This document shows positions 45,901-59,665 of a stretch of DNA of 64,000 nucleotides, in pieces (position 1 is the stretch's first letter; each line of letters begins with the position of its first letter). Made by a program: the position numbers and the translations under genes. The stretch spans positions 18,538,860 through 18,602,859 of the forward strand of contig NC_135244.1 in the NCBI RefSeq assembly GCF_947623445.1. Direction: 5' to 3'. Source of the stretch: Clavelina lepadiformis (Eukaryota; Chordata; Ascidiacea; Aplousobranchia; Clavelinidae). Under the pieces are notes generated by a model. It saw only the letters and a program-made list of their open reading frames with translations, did not search any database and was not told the DNA's origin.

Positions 45901-48900
45901 TAAGTTGGACTACCTGTTGTTGATCAATAAAGCTGTCAGTATTTTTGTTGGTTTTTAGACAAATACTGGAATGCATTTGCGATTTTCTTCAAACTGTTTT
46001 TCTTCCTCCCGGAGAGCGAGAGGATCATTTGCTGGAAGTTGGGGTAGGTTTTACATCGATTGGTCTTTGTTTCGTTATTTAAATGTTCGCTGATTTAAGA
46101 CTTGGTTTCTCAACTAGCATGTAGTATGGTGATATTTTTTGTTTCAACAGACTGCTTCGTTAAAACGCCCGCACAGTTTTTCTGATTTGCATAATCATTC
46201 AGGTATAATTTAAATACATTGTAACATTTTAGAAAGTACAGTATATAATCGCAATTACAATTTACCCACGGTCTGTTTCATCAAACTATCCTTGTTTTTG
46301 AGTAACAACTGTTGTTCAAAAATAACAGTGAAAAGACAAAGGTCATCTTCACCTCAGTCACTGATGCGCAAATCCAACACTTCAGCACAACTCAGTCAAC
46401 TATTTTCGCATCAGCGGGAATCCTCAGAAGAAGGTATTTAAATAACATCCCACTTCACTTCGCTTCGCCTATAACATACGTGTCAAACTCCCGGCCCGCT
46501 TTACAATAAAACTTGGCCCGCAATGCTATTTTATACATAAAACTATTTCCGGCCCGCGAGATCATCGTATAGTATAACTTACTTTTTTCCAGCAAGAAAC
46601 AAGATTATAACCAGGGTTGCCATCAGTCTCAACTCAAAAATAAGGACGACTAGAAAACGAACGAGGAATACCACCTTAAACAGTGTACAACAAGAGAAAG
46701 CAACCAATGTTCCTAAAAAAAAACAAAAAAAAAAAAAGACACTATCTGCATGTTCATAATTTTGGTATCTCTTTGGTACAAAATGGTATCGTAAGGTGAC
46801 AAAATGCCCAAAATAAGGACAAAAGTGCCCACCTCCGCCCTAAAAATAAGGACGAAAGTGAAAATAAGGACATTTCTTACAAATAAGGACAAACATATTT
46901 TCCAAGACATGGACCTTTAAAATAAGGACAAATCTTATAAATAAGGACGGTATGGCAACCCTGATTATAACAAATCGCACAATACAGCAGCACAGCAGTT
47001 GCCCTATCATACGACTGAATAAATCGATTTATTCTAATGCTTGTAATCTGGGCTGCTCTTTTCTTTATTGTTTGTTAATTCTTAAATGCTTTTGCAAAGA
47101 GAAAAATGAAACATAATGATGTACGAGAAGAATAATCAAAAATAGCCCAGTCAAAAACATCAAAAATTTGGTGTTGTTTCGCTGCCTGTTCCAATTCATG
47201 TTTCGTGTCACGAAACGTTCAATCAAGTTTTATCCTTACGGCCCGCGGTGTTAAATAAGTATTGAGTTTTGGCCCCTTGTGCGATTGAGTTTGACACCCC
47301 TGGCCTATAAGATCAATATATCGGCCATAAAATGGGTTGGCCTATTTGTCTTCCTGTTGTACAATAAGCCTGAAGAGTTAGTTCTTGCATTTTTAGGCGG
47401 CGATGCAAAACTCCGAGGTCTGTCATTCAATCTCCAAACCGGCTCCGTCAGTGGCTTAACTTCCCTGCCAGGTTCGGTGAACAGTGGAAGGCAAAGAAGC
47501 AGTTTCAACTTCTCGTCAAGGAGCATGAGAGTAGCATCGGTGAGCAGGAAGTCAAGCACTGACTCTACTTCTGCTCAATCTCGAAGCATCACCATCGATC
47601 TAACAAAGGTTTGTTGATTGATACTTTTTCCATTAGTCGATTCATTTCCTGAGATCTTTAAAAATGCAATTATATTGTCATCATCTAATCATCATAAAGG
47701 TGAGAAAAGGCTAGTCTAAGGTAGTTGCAACTATCAGATAAAGGATGTTACCACGTGCTTAGAGATTCACTGATTTTCAAAGGATCCAAATGCACAATTA
47801 TCATCTGCATTGTCAAAACGGAAGTCACAACTTCTGCAGCCAACAGAAAGTCAGACACAAGCTGCTGTAGCTGCCATATTGGATAATGATTTCCAGAAGT
47901 CCGCTGACGTTGACAGTACCATTAGCCAGCCAACACCTTCACATCTATGTATGCTTAACTACCGCCTATTTACTATACGTTAGTTTACATGAGTAGTCGT
48001 TATAGTGATTACGTGATAATTTCAATAATAAATCCACGATAATGATATGGAGGTAAACATGCGTTTGTTAAATGGGAAGAAACAACATCATATAAATTGC
48101 TGCATCATTCTACACATATAATTGCGTACAATCAGTCAAAACAAGTTTAACTATCGTTTTTGACAGAAGTTTAAATCTTGTTGTTCCAGGTGCTGCCTCA
48201 TCATCATCTCACACTACCGCTATCATGTCGCCCTCCTCTAATTTCGAAAAGTTAGTACCATCAGCATCACCAGCAATTTGCTGTATCAAAACTTTTAAAT
48301 CGTTTAAAACCTCCGTGCAGCTGTTTTCTTGTCGTAGGTGATAAAAAGACGAATAAATTTGTGCGCAGGTTCGTAGCAAGTATCTCATCTCAGTCTGATG
48401 CAAAAGAAACTGTTCACACAACCGCCACATCAACAGCAACATCAAGTCCTATTTTGGATCCTACTCCTACATTAGGTAAGGTGGACAATGTCGACCCATT
48501 TTATAATTAATTAAAGTATATGCGTGAGGTCTGCGTTCAACTTTTGAATTTATGAATAGCATTTTCTAAAGGAATTGGCACATTTTCATCGCAAGTTGCA
48601 GCCGCCGCTGCAGAAGCAAAGAAAATCGCTCAAAAACGAAGTAAGTAATAAGGTCTGTGACTTCATATTTTACCTGGTCTGTGTTTTATTACGGTTACAA
48701 AGGTTGAGACCAACCACTTTTCCAAACATTCCCAAAAAAAACTTTCTTGGATGACAATATCTTGACTAAATTAGAACTTTCAACCATGAGCATTGCGAAG
48801 TATTGTCCGTCATTGAAATTGGTATTTAGGTTATAGACTTTAGAACCTCAAAGGGTTTTAGCAAAACTGCAAGGTTTGCTTTAAGTTTCTGAATTGATTA

Positions 48901-51900
48901 ACACCGGTTTCAAAAATTCGGTCAGATTAACAACGGATCAATATTTATTTCAAGACTGTGACGAAGTTCCACCTAATCGAAGAATACATGTTTTAAATCA
49001 CAAGGTTGTCCAACACGATACCGTATAAATCTCAAAAAATCTACCGCTAGGTTACGCAAGGGAGCCGTGGAGAAACAGCGTTGTTCGTGCTGTCCTTAGT
49101 TAAGAAATATGAAAGCCTTAACAATTCGAACGCAGTTCTCTCCAATTAAACTTCGATCTGAATTTCATTTGAAAGAAAAATATTGAGTCCGCTCTCTTAA
49201 TGCCAATTGTTTTTAAATTCTAGTTACAATAGTTTTAGTTTCTGCAGTAATATTTTTCGTGGTTGTGACTTACTTTGGCTGAATAATCATGTTAAGGCCA
49301 AGGCCAATGACTTTTACCAAAGGCAAAATATAAAATCCCAATTTCAGGTTTCAAGCCGCTTCGTGAGTTCAGTACAATCGATCAATCTTCCATCGTCTTC
49401 TCCAGGACACACAAAGAAGAGAGAGAGACGCAACAGGCGACCGCCATCCTTGAACAACTCACCAGCGGACTCGATTCTGGGACGAGTAGTCCAACTGCAA
49501 GTCCCTCCACATCACCGGATTCCTATCGCGTGGATCAGACTCGTGGAAGCAGGACAATTGGAGGTAAGATCCCTAATAATGATGAGAAGTGTCTTTCTCT
49601 GTTTCTTCTGATGATGGAATTTTGATGCATATTTAACATCATCCAATTTCGAAGCCTCATGACGTAATTTATATTTATCGTTGAACTGACTTGTTTTTAT
49701 TGAAAAGTTATTCTCTGCTTGCTCGTTTAAGCATCAAGTTCGTTCGGTTAGAATTTGCAAAGATTTGTTTAAGCTTCGATTTTTCAAAGGCTTTTCCGCA
49801 CGGAAGAACTCTGTTTGTCGGAAAAGCCATGACGGTCCGCCCTCCGACGGCCGTTACGCTCAAGGCGCATCCACCGCACGTGGGCGTGGCAGTAAGGTGC
49901 GCACAAGGGTCGGCAAGTCTGCACCACGCAATGATGATGGTCTGACGCGTACTACTGCTGCGCCAGGGAAACGATACGCCACATCATTAAAAACAGAAGG
50001 AAAGTCCTCTGTTGTGAGGTTGGTTGCAACAAGTAACTAATGTTTAAAATCAGACATGAAGTCTTCTAAAGCTACTTGTGCAACTGCGCGCATAATCAAG
50101 TGAAGGTCACGTATGTTTGGTTGCGGCAACAGCTTTTAAACCACTTGGCCTTGTCACCTGCTTTGTGGCGGATGACGTGCCGGTTTTACTTAAACTCTGG
50201 TGACCCAGAGTATGACAAAAATCTTGTTACAAATATTAGCAATAACATACAGTCAACATTCTCGTAAACACATGTAGGCCCGAGTAATATTTTCATAGTC
50301 GCAATTCAAGTTAACCACCATGATGATTAATTGTGGTAACTATTCACGTTTCTTGATGTCCAAGTCAGGGTGTGGTGAGAACTGTTGACTTTCAGATCAC
50401 GATTATGTCTCGCCAAGTGGAATTATTTGTCCAAGCTTTCAGTAAAGCTTATGGCTGTTAAGTCTGCTCCTCACCGCACAAACTTATTTGTCCGGAGATT
50501 TCAAACCAACCAAGGTCGACCAGGGAACAAGTTGTCAATTTCGATCCAGTCGTGGTTTTGGTGTTTTCCACTATCACTAATGACCCGAAACGGGCGGCCT
50601 TCTTTTCAAACTTTAATAAAATGATTTCTTATTAAAAGGCGGAAAGTCTTGCAATTCATATTTATTTTTAAATCTTGTGAAATTCCGCCGTGCTCTAAAC
50701 TCAGTTCGACCCCGTGTTTAATAAAGGCTGATGTTATATTTATCGTGTCCACGAGGCTACAAACACGACAGACATTTCCTGCGAAATTGTTTTCTTATTT
50801 TGCCTCCATCAGGTCATAAGACACTTTGCACATCGCGCCCTGCCCTTTCATTTCCGAGAAAATTAATTGAAAGACTTTTTCAAAGCCATGACCTGATGTT
50901 AACCATTGTTCTTACAATAGAAGATTTGAAAAAATTTAACGCAGGATGAGGAAATTTTCTAATAATAGACATATTTTGGTTTTTAGTTTGCTGTTAGCTT
51001 CCTTTGTTGCCAATGTTTTGTAGACATGACTAAAAATCGTGAATTAAATGTCACATCGACACATTTCTTTCACTTTATATATTTTAGGTACGTGCTGACG
51101 TCATCGGGATTGACAGGCGTTCTTGCGTCCCGCAGGGGAGGCGCCAGAAGGTTCACCCTGATCCCGGAACAAGGAGCCGGATCTCGTCCTCCGGCTCAAA
51201 CTTCCCCCACGAAATCCTCATCACTATCGAAGATATTTTCTCCGGGATCAAAACGCACCCTCAACTCTTCCCCTGGTGCCATCAGGAAGATTGTGCCGTC
51301 ATCAACGGAGTCAAAAGAGTCGGTGACCGGATCGTCGGCTCTTCATGCAGATAAAGTCTCCCACTCCTCCACTCCTTTTGTGGACATGATCCTGGGAGCA
51401 GCCAAGAACCTGGGTGTTCAGCCTCACTCTACGCCAAAGAAACCAACTGTTGTTACACACTCGCAGGTTAAATGTTTGTAACTTAAGTAGTTTTGCTGAT
51501 CAATCAACTTAAATTAGCAATATCTGGTCAATTTTTAATTAGATGATAAGTTGGGTAAAATTTTGCAGTACCTAATTGCTTTACCTTCTTTGCTTTTACA
51601 CGTTCCACATTGATGTAGAAGACGATCACACGCTCTGTGGTACCCACCACTTCCCCAGTAGGTAAGGTCATCTCTCCTGCGATGTTGCAGCAACAGATGA
51701 AGACTCCTCTCCTGAAGACGAGCAGCGGAAAATCCGTAGTGTACATCCGTGAAAAGGCAAGTCCGCCCTCTGCCGGACTTCCGAAAAATCAACCCGTCGT
51801 TAAATCGTCAAAAACCGGCATTATTCAGAGCGGGAAAACCCTTACCAGGGTCATCACGAACAAGAGCGGGGAAAGGACCCTTTTAAGCATCACGAGACCT

Positions 51901-52074
51901 CGATCGGTTTCAGCAGGAAGTCCAAACGCCCCGAAGACCTCCGTAGTTAGCAGGACGGTTTCCGATGCTACCGAAGACAAGACTGCCACCGTGCGGTTAC
52001 CGTCGGTTGTAATCTCGAAGCTAAAGCGGGAAGCGACAGTCACCACCAAACACAGCCAAACTTCGTCATCGTGA
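42909..52074 (+). CDS. KANSL3: KAT8 regulatory NSL complex subunit 3
   Basis: A subunit of the NSL histone-acetyltransferase complex that targets KAT8/MOF to promoters. Coding exons: 42909-43045, 43217-43262, 43334-43512, 43658-43748, 43884-44069, 44575-44706, 44817-44933, 45066-45254, 45389-45463, 45586-45803, 45959-46043, 46151-46202, 46329-46433, 47397-47608, 47783-47948, 48190-48250, 48369-48475, 48572-48640, 49348-49563, 49790-50018, 51088-51466, 51619-52074. They close in frame to 1168 residues (human about 900). Matches to human include LDHPYARHW, NECERHV, LARLA, TLIERM, LSILLKRPWDPAV, SRRLRFW, KIVLVGWHV, VICLGFP, TPTLFVIGD and TQSMIDR. These form the helical region and the alpha/beta-hydrolase-like fold, here without an obvious nucleophile motif. 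From exon 11 on the protein is a low-complexity Ser/Thr/Lys-rich tail. Exon 6 uses a GC donor. Confidence 0.95.
44707..44816 (+). other. Likely GC-AG intron of KANSL3
   Basis: Exon 6 must end in phase 0 to meet exon 7 (AAA ATG AAC). The only in-phase junction that keeps the conserved protein is CAG/GCACTA at 44706/44707. The nearest GT (at 44714) is in the wrong phase. The acceptor is TTTTAG at 44811-44816. The whole 22-exon frame closes with this choice. Confidence 0.6.
46475..47302. mobile_element. hAT element in KANSL3 intron 13 (828 bp including an insertion)
   Basis: The inner terminal sequences GTGTCAAACTC and GAGTTTGACACCCCTG are inverse to each other. An exact 8-bp target duplication GCCTATAA lies at 46467-46474 and 47303-47310. 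GGCCCGC motifs near both ends are typical of hAT MITEs. Without the nested insertion it is 468 bp (828 less 352 and one 8-bp repeat). It encodes no transposase and lies wholly inside the intron. Confidence 0.9.
46612..46963. mobile_element. Second hAT MITE nested in the first (352 bp)
   Basis: Ends CAGGGTTGCCAT and ATGGCAACCCTG are perfect inverted repeats. The 8-bp duplication ATTATAAC flanks it exactly (46604-46611 and 46964-46971). The right half is built of repeated AAATAAGGAC units. A run of A (about 46717-46737) lies in the middle. It inserted after the outer element. A decayed relative is at 27640-27799. Confidence 0.92.
50390..51000 (+). repeat. KANSL3 intron 20 segment that is duplicated in block A
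   Basis: The intron between exons 20 and 21 matches the minus strand of 17900-17330. Examples are CTATCACTAATGACCCGAAA, AAATCTTGTGAAATTCCGCC and CAAACACGACAGACATTTCC, each present in the other copy with few changes. Together with exon 21 this shows that the source of block A was the KANSL3 locus. Confidence 0.8.
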
Positions 52075-52121
52075 AAAACGTTTGCTTCAGTTTTCTTAGA
52101 GAGATCAATATTTCGACTAAA

Positions 52122-52127
52122 AATAAA
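52122..52127 (+). promoter_or_regulatory. Poly(A) signal of KANSL3
   Basis: AATAAA starts about 47 bases after the KANSL3 stop codon; a second similar signal (AATAAA) lies some 60 bases further on. Confidence 0.5.
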
Positions 52128-52149
52128 TTTCTTGATTAAGTGCAAAGCT

Positions 52150-54689
52150 GTTAAACTGTCCGTTTAGCACTTTTTTTAAAATAAAACAATTCAAAAATTT
52201 ATGAAACCTTTACGTTTAAGCATCGCTGTAGTGAAATGAACATCTTTTCTGCTCAAGCCATTGCTTTTCCCATTCTGTGGCACAAAAAGCTTTTCAAAAA
52301 CTTCGAGACAGCGTGTCAGGCTTATAAAGTAAAATGTTTTCAATGTGATTGCTTGACTTTCCTGTTTGGGTAAATTGAATTTTAAGACCGCCTTTGTCAG
52401 GAACTTACCTGAACGACCCGCAGAATTTTCGGTTGAATTATATCAAGTTCAAGACGAAACGAAGAATCAAATGACTTGTGAAGTTGCTAGTCAGGTGACC
52501 TTCACCTAGTTTTAACGATTCTTAAACTCTGAAAAAAATTCAGTATATCGGTGAAAGGCTAAGTTCACACTTCGCTTAAGTTGTTTGATATGTTATGGCT
52601 AGGAAGTCATGCCGCCCCGCCATCGGGGTGAAAAGTACAAACCGCCTAATTTTAAAAAGCGTACAAACTCTTTAAAGTCGTGAGGCGTATAGTGGAGGTT
52701 TCCACCATGTACACCAGAAATAAACGCAGTATAACCTACTTTCCAGCGTATGTTAAGAAATCTTTCACCGACATATTCCATCATTACAGTAATTGTTTTT
52801 CTGTGCGTATAGTCTACTTGCAAAAATCTTCCATGAGATCAGAAACGTTGCATACAGTCAAACGTCAATTATCTTCACATTATAATACTGTATTCTGACA
52901 TATATGAGTCATGCTTCACAAGCACACTGAACCTTCTCTGTGGTATTGGTTGTTTATAACTTTGCAAAATCTGACGCAAGGTAATGCCAAACATTTTAGC
53001 AATACATTTTGAAAAGGTTGAAGTGTTGTTTTGTGTGACGTGCTTGTTCGGAGGCGCAATCTAAAGTGACACTATTTGGTTAAGTACATTTCGGTATTTA
53101 GAGTATAGAGTGGCTGGAGAGGTAGCCCAATGCGTTGTTTCTCATTAAATTCAAATATATAAGTTGCTCGATAGACAACGGTTATCGCAGAAATTTATCC
53201 TATTTCCAAGAACCTGAAGTGATATGGAAAAAAACTCCGGTAAGCCACGAATCAATCGTCATCTAATGGTCATTACATTTGGCGGAATATCATTTGTAGT
53301 TTTCACGTTGTCAGGTCAAAGCGAAATGTCGTTTTAACACCCTGCATATTGTGTTAGATGTAACTCGTCTTCATATATTGAAATGGTCAATGTACTTGCT
53401 GTACTACTAGCTGCGTTCATTGTTTAAGCTGGTCATTGTCATATTGCTGCACATCAGTACAGCACAACGCTCCAAGCTTACCTCCTAAAATAGGCGGAAC
53501 AGGGTTGACTGTTGGTTTCAAGCCAAGACCCATGTCTTTGCCCAGTAATGAACATAAGTATAAGAAAGGGGTTCAGTTAAGAAATTAAATCATGTAGTCA
53601 TGTTGTTCTTGGATTTTATTTGCATTTTCGAAAATATTTTCGACTGCAAACGTAGCAGTCTCTTATGAACAGCAATTTGGCATTTTTGTTACCATATATG
53701 AAAGCTAACTAACGAAGTTTGTTGAGTGTCCCCTATTTGACATCATGTATTGTGTACATAAGCACCTTCCGTAGCTAGCGTGTAAGATTATCCGCGTTCT
53801 AGCCTATTGGTTACATTTCCTGCACACTTGCATGCCAAATCAAGCACACCTTCCTTTTTTACGCCTGACGACGCTTTTGGTATGATTCAATTTTTACCTT
53901 TAAAGTGCGTTTAGCAGCGCTTTTGATGATGACAAAGTTTTAATAACTATAAGATTCCATCACGAAGCTCTTTGGAAGAGTGACGCCGATGTTCAAGTGT
54001 TTTACACTTTACATTTTTTTAATTGAATATTATTGTTTGAAAACCGAGTTTTTTAATTAGTTTCATGAGAGTAATAAAATGATAGCAATACTGAAGGGGT
54101 AATATGAACAAAAATGTATAATATGCATGTAATTTTGTTTCAGTTCTCGTGTTTTGAGAAAACAAAATTTGAACCATTAACCTGATGTTTTGACCAGCCA
54201 TGACTGTATTCACAGTACCTTATAACTCTGCAAAAAAGGTTGAGCATTTCATTTATACTTCATAGCAATTTGGCTCACTGCAGTTTTCCAAAAATCAACA
54301 TATCACACATTTTTCTAGTTTGAAACTTGCCCATAAGGTACGAAAAGTTGTTACCGAGGGTAAATGGCGACACCAGTAAGAAGTGGGTTTACCGGTTCTG
54401 AGTTACTTGTTAAAAATGTGAATTTGGTTACGCGTAATGCTGTGATTTTCCAAATGAAGTTGATTTTAGTATGCTACCAATAACGCCATAACGTTAAAAT
54501 CGCACAATCAAGTTAATGTTATCGCTGTCTTCAAGATTCAAACTGTTGGTCAAAAGTCTGTATGTCATTTACAACGTCTTGAATTGCTGTCGACGCCAAT
54601 AGCAAACTACAAAAGTAAGGAAGGTTATTTGTATTAACATCTACGTCAATCTGTAAGTACTACTGTCAAAAACAAGACTTCTTGTTCCG
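52150..54689. other. KANSL3 downstream spacer absent from block A
   Basis: No gene recognised. A 75-codon frame on the minus strand at 52600-52820 has no known domain. This part has no counterpart in block A, so it was lost there or inserted here. Confidence 0.35.
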
Positions 54690-57600
54690 CAGAAACTTAT
54701 TTTAATTTATAATTAGCGTCTTGTTATCTTTTGTGAAACATTTTCTCTCAATGTAACCTAAGTATCTTTATACATGAAATGGTTCAAATTATATTCAATT
54801 TCCACTCAGAAACTTTTAATTAAATCGTCTGCTCAATTCCTTGTTAAAATATGCGAAGCCATTTTATTTATTAGTTCTAAGAAACTCACCACTTTCCTTG
54901 TCAAGACAAATGCCTAGAACTTTGTTTAACGGTGACATTCTTGAATTTATTTGAAACATTTCTACGTCGCATCACGTGGTAGAAACGACTCTATAATAAA
55001 ACGTTTTTCCGTCACTCAAAATCGTAAAACGTCAACGTTATCTACAAAACTGCCCATGGTTAGTGTTGGTGCATGAAGCGATTTTACAACGATGTCACTA
55101 TATTCTTTGCTTGCTGGTATGTGCAAGTTTCAAAGTAAAAAAATACGAGAAGTAATAATTGCACAACGACCCCAACGCCCATGATTGTAATTACGAACAA
55201 AACCTTTTAGAATTAATACAAATTGCTTTCAAAACATAAACCGGTTATTTTATTGTTGAATTTTTAATTTTCTTTAATTAATTATTACGGTATAAAAAAC
55301 AAACTCCTTAATTCGATTTTCGTGCATTAGAACAATTTGCAAACTTTTTTAGTGATTAAACTGTGTGTTATTTAGAAAAACCGCTTCGGGGTTTATTCTT
55401 TGCATTCAATTAACAATTGCTTAAAAGGTTCTTCGCAGCAATTTGTTTAACTTGAGGGTATTACTGCCGGTTGAATAATGAGGTAATTTTTTTTGCAAAA
55501 CCCTTGTTTACATTGTTGAATGATGTCGTCATAATTGTCTTTTGTTTGACAACTGCCGTCACATGATTGACGCGCGACTACCACATGTCAGACAGGACAG
55601 GACACGTAATAAATTTTCCGACTTGGTTTATAGTTCCGACACCACCGCTGTTGCAAAGTTTATTTATGACCACCAGGAGTGATATTCGATGCCCGTAAAA
55701 CTGTCAGCGACGGAGCCGGTTCTCTTATTTTTCAAGGCATATGGTAAGTATACTTGAATTTCACAAGCTGGCACCCTACTATTTCTTTGCCGAAGGTGTG
55801 AACTTATGTTTTATTTCCAGTAGTTATAAGTGTTTCGAAGTCAAATATTGCCCGAGTTGTTTTGACTTCGTCTGCCGGAACGGGTGAGTATCAGTTATGC
55901 AGCAAGTATCGGTCCTGAATAACCTAACCTGCATCAGGCGTTATAGGTTAGGGATAACGAACGCGCAATAGCCATCTTAAATGCTAACTATTAGTGCTCA
56001 GCAAGAATTTCTATAGTTCTTCGTCGAAGTTCTAAACCAAACAAAATCTGTTGTAGATTTCATTGAATTATGCAAAGCAAGTAGGATGATATGATTGGCA
56101 ATCAAGGTTGCTTTTAAAAGGAAATACTTAAAAGGCGAGCAAGCAAAAAATACCGTTTTATGTCAGCAAAGACGGTCGTCATAATTTGGTTAAAATCGCC
56201 ATTAACTCTTGTTCATGGCGTGATAAGTGCAGTGTTTTCGTAACCATCACAACTCAGCATGTAATCAGCTTAAAAATAAGCAAATGAATAATGGAAAAGA
56301 AAAGTAATTTTTAAAACATCCGGCTTCTAAAGTGCTGTCCAATAATAGCTCACTTCCTTCAACATATTTTGTGGCGTCCACTTAAATAGGATTAAGAACC
56401 TTTTCCCACGTTGGACAAGTCATGGATTTCCCTCATGTTTTTAAACAAGAGTAAAAATGTAAGGTCAACCAGTGTCAGCTTGTAACTTATAGGATGAGTT
56501 AAAAATTTAAGTTGTCCTTTAGGTAGAATTATTGTTTCAGCAGGTTGCTAAAGCAACTGCTTATATAGTTTTGGACCATAGCAGACTAGAAAACGTAATT
56601 GAGAGATATAAGAACACGTAGCTATGGCGTGCAAGACGACACGTCGTCAAAATATCACGATTTGCGTGTCAATGACAGAATGACGGCCGCTTAAAAGAAA
56701 CATATAAATGAGTTATTTTTGCAGCTTCTTTGGCAAAGAGATAATGCCACGCCTTGAAGATAAGCCGCATATAGTAACAACTATCCTCAGCGCGATGTGG
56801 ATCAGTTTGCTGCCCCTTGGCAGACCCCTTCAGGTCAATACAAGTTAAAATAGCGCAATACGATAGCGCCCCGAGCGGAATTTAAACCATGACCGGGAAT
56901 TCCTTGCGCAGTTCATCCAAAGTGCATCGCTAAATGCCTGGGGTCGGCAACGCGATCGTCGAAACTATTTTAGATTTAGAGAAAAGTGCTGACTTCATTG
57001 TTGTCAGTCTATAAATTAGGCAGCAGGCGGACGAGTCTAACCATAAGTTTCACGCGAGGTTCCCGTCATTATTACTTAGTTGAGCGGAAAAGTGAGCAAA
57101 ATTTTGCTTAAAATAAAGAGTTGCTCGTATTAAGTTGTAAAAAGGATATTTTAATTTTTTGCGTTTAATTTCTAGCAGTTTACACAACATTTTTAAATGG
57201 ATTTTTTGTCGAAAGAAAACAGTAAATCTTCATAAAAAAGCAACATTAAAAATGATTATTACCTGCCTTGTTGGAAAGAGCATTTGATAGTTTTAAAAAA
57301 CTTTAAAAGTTTTTGACTGAAAATTTTTTAGTTATCGTTTTTGATTTGTAAAAAATTTAGTTTTCAAATTCTTCTTTCTTCTGTCGTAAACACCAGATGC
57401 AATTTAAAAATTGACTGACTTCCATACAGTTGTCTTAGATTTGACTACGTGCACAAATCCTATGTCTCTCAGTTTAAATAGAAATCTCTTTAAGCTTCTT
57501 ATTTTTGTTCTGCCTGTACAATGCGATTACGACAACGTTAGATCTACGCCCCAAATACTGTATATAGGCTTACACATAAAATTAGCAGGGAATAAGATAA

Positions 57601-59665
57601 ACGTCTTTTTTTGTCATTGCAGTGAATTTTGTGCTGTTTGCATCATACTGTTGCCATTCTTACGTCAAGATTCTCTTGTGCTGGTTAACAAATTGTTGGT
57701 CATTTGAAATCATATCATATGGTACTTTGTCATGGCCGTTGGAGAAGCAAATGCACTGTTTTGCAAGAAAACTGAAACAATTGCGCATATTTTCAAGATG
57801 TTATTGCAGTGCAACTTGGTAAGTGGTTTCATCGTATTCTTGTACAGTATATCACATTACAATCTGAAATGATATATATGGAACGGCAGTAAGCCATAAA
57901 ATGTACATTATCAGCACCACGTATGCAGTATCATTCAGTTCATTTTATAGTTAAAGTACTTTTTGCAATAGTTCTAGTAGCTAGCTCACTTCTAACTGTT
58001 TACTCCAATATCGTTACCAGCCGTGGCCATTTTGTTTATTTGGCTCTCGCTTTGCTTTCGCATTGATGTCGCTGGTCAAAAGACACACCTACAGCTGGAC
58101 GCAACCAACCTGTAGCTTGGTGATTGATTGCTTGGTTTTCTGTGGCCAAATTTTTATTTTAGTAGTTTCAGAATACTAAAAACATAAACGGAACTTTTTC
58201 CGAATTTTGAAATGCTTTAGAAAATTTGGCGTTTTTAACGTGTTGGCATAATATGGTAAACTTAGAGGAAATGTATTTGTACTTGGTTAACTTATCCAGA
58301 CTGAATTGACCACAAATATAATGAGTTAATAACAAAAGATTTTAGAGATTCTTAAGTTACAAACCATCCGAATATTTCCCGAATATTAATATTTAAATGA
58401 AGTGTGCTGTCGTTTCAGCTAATGAGGTTATAGACCTAACTGAAAACTAGGCCTATCTAAACTCTCTAATCATTTGAGAGATTACTGAACCCGGTTAGCG
58501 TCTATGACAGGCTTTTTATCTCCTGTCGCTTTCCATGATGTACTTTGCTGGTACTTGACAGTCATTTTAGCGACAAAAGCCTGGTTCGTGTTCACAGACG
58601 TTTGAAACAAGCCCGCGCTTCATGGCAGACAGTGATAAATGTGTTTGCACAGGGTCACTCTTCACTCCTGCCAGTCAAACTGCGTGTATTAAGGTGACTG
58701 TGGATAATAGTGAAACAAATTAAATAGGTTTGTACAGTATTGTAAAGCGGCACTTTTTGAAGGGCTTTGTTGGCCGTTCTGTTTGATTATACTGAATCAC
58801 AACAATGGCTTGTAAGAACGTTTTCCGACTACGGTATTTCTTCAGATCAAGGCGTATTTGTCTGAGTTTCTTCATCACGATTGTAAATCGTACTTGACCT
58901 AGGCCAGGCACTGAAAAAGTGGTATTGTGAAGTGGCTTTTTACCGCACCTTTCTGTAGTGCCAATGTGGCCATATTACTTACTTAGACACTCAAAAGCTG
59001 TCAATCAACACCACAGCCACTCAAATGTGTGAATCATTTTTCTGATTTGCTAGTCCATTAACTCGAGCAGAATTTTTAGTGGGTCTCGTTTAGCCAACTA
59101 CGTGATTTGACGTCTTTGCGAATTACGTCGTCGAACATTGTCGCCTGCAAAGCATTCTTTGCGTATATTGACCACACACGCATTTCTATGTTGAAATAAA
59201 GCTAACAATGCATGAACTTGGACGTGAACTGTTTGCCAAATATTAAAGTATGATAGACGTCAGTTTATAAATATGCCATGATTTCATCTTATTCGGATGA
59301 GATGATGCTTTAATTTAGCAGTGTGTAGATATGCGTCGTGATTTGATCGAATTAATATAACAGTGGTTAAGCAAAGCGCCTCTTGCCTTTTAAGGTTATA
59401 AAGCTATGGCTTAATGGACATGCGTACAAAGTATCTGCTGTAGCATTTTGAACATTAATGGTCAACTGAAGGCCATCCTTGTAACGTATACTATTACATT
59501 TTTAGCCTGTATTTCAGTGATTATATTAGCTGAGTTCCGTGTTCTTGGCGGTAAATAGACCTCTTCATGACAGAGTGTTCTCCTTTTGAAACACCCGGTA
59601 GCGTTTTGAGGGCTTAATGAGGTGTGGAAGTTGGATGGCAATTAGCAATCCAACACAAACCTTAC
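54690..59665 (+). repeat. Block C: downstream KANSL3 flank, source-like copy of blocks A and B
   Basis: This flank matches the minus strand of 16970-12370 in order. Landmarks include GCCTAGAACTTTGTTTAACG (54911), CACGTCGTCAAAATATCACG (56641), GTCTGCCAAGGGG-type sequence near 56815, TCAATCAACACCACAGCCAC (59000) and ATGCCATGATTTCATC (59274). Block B matches 54893-56750. About 1.4 kb (57.57-58.98 kb) has no counterpart in A. It is contiguous with the intact gene and so is probably the original location. No gene of its own was recognised. Confidence 0.72.
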
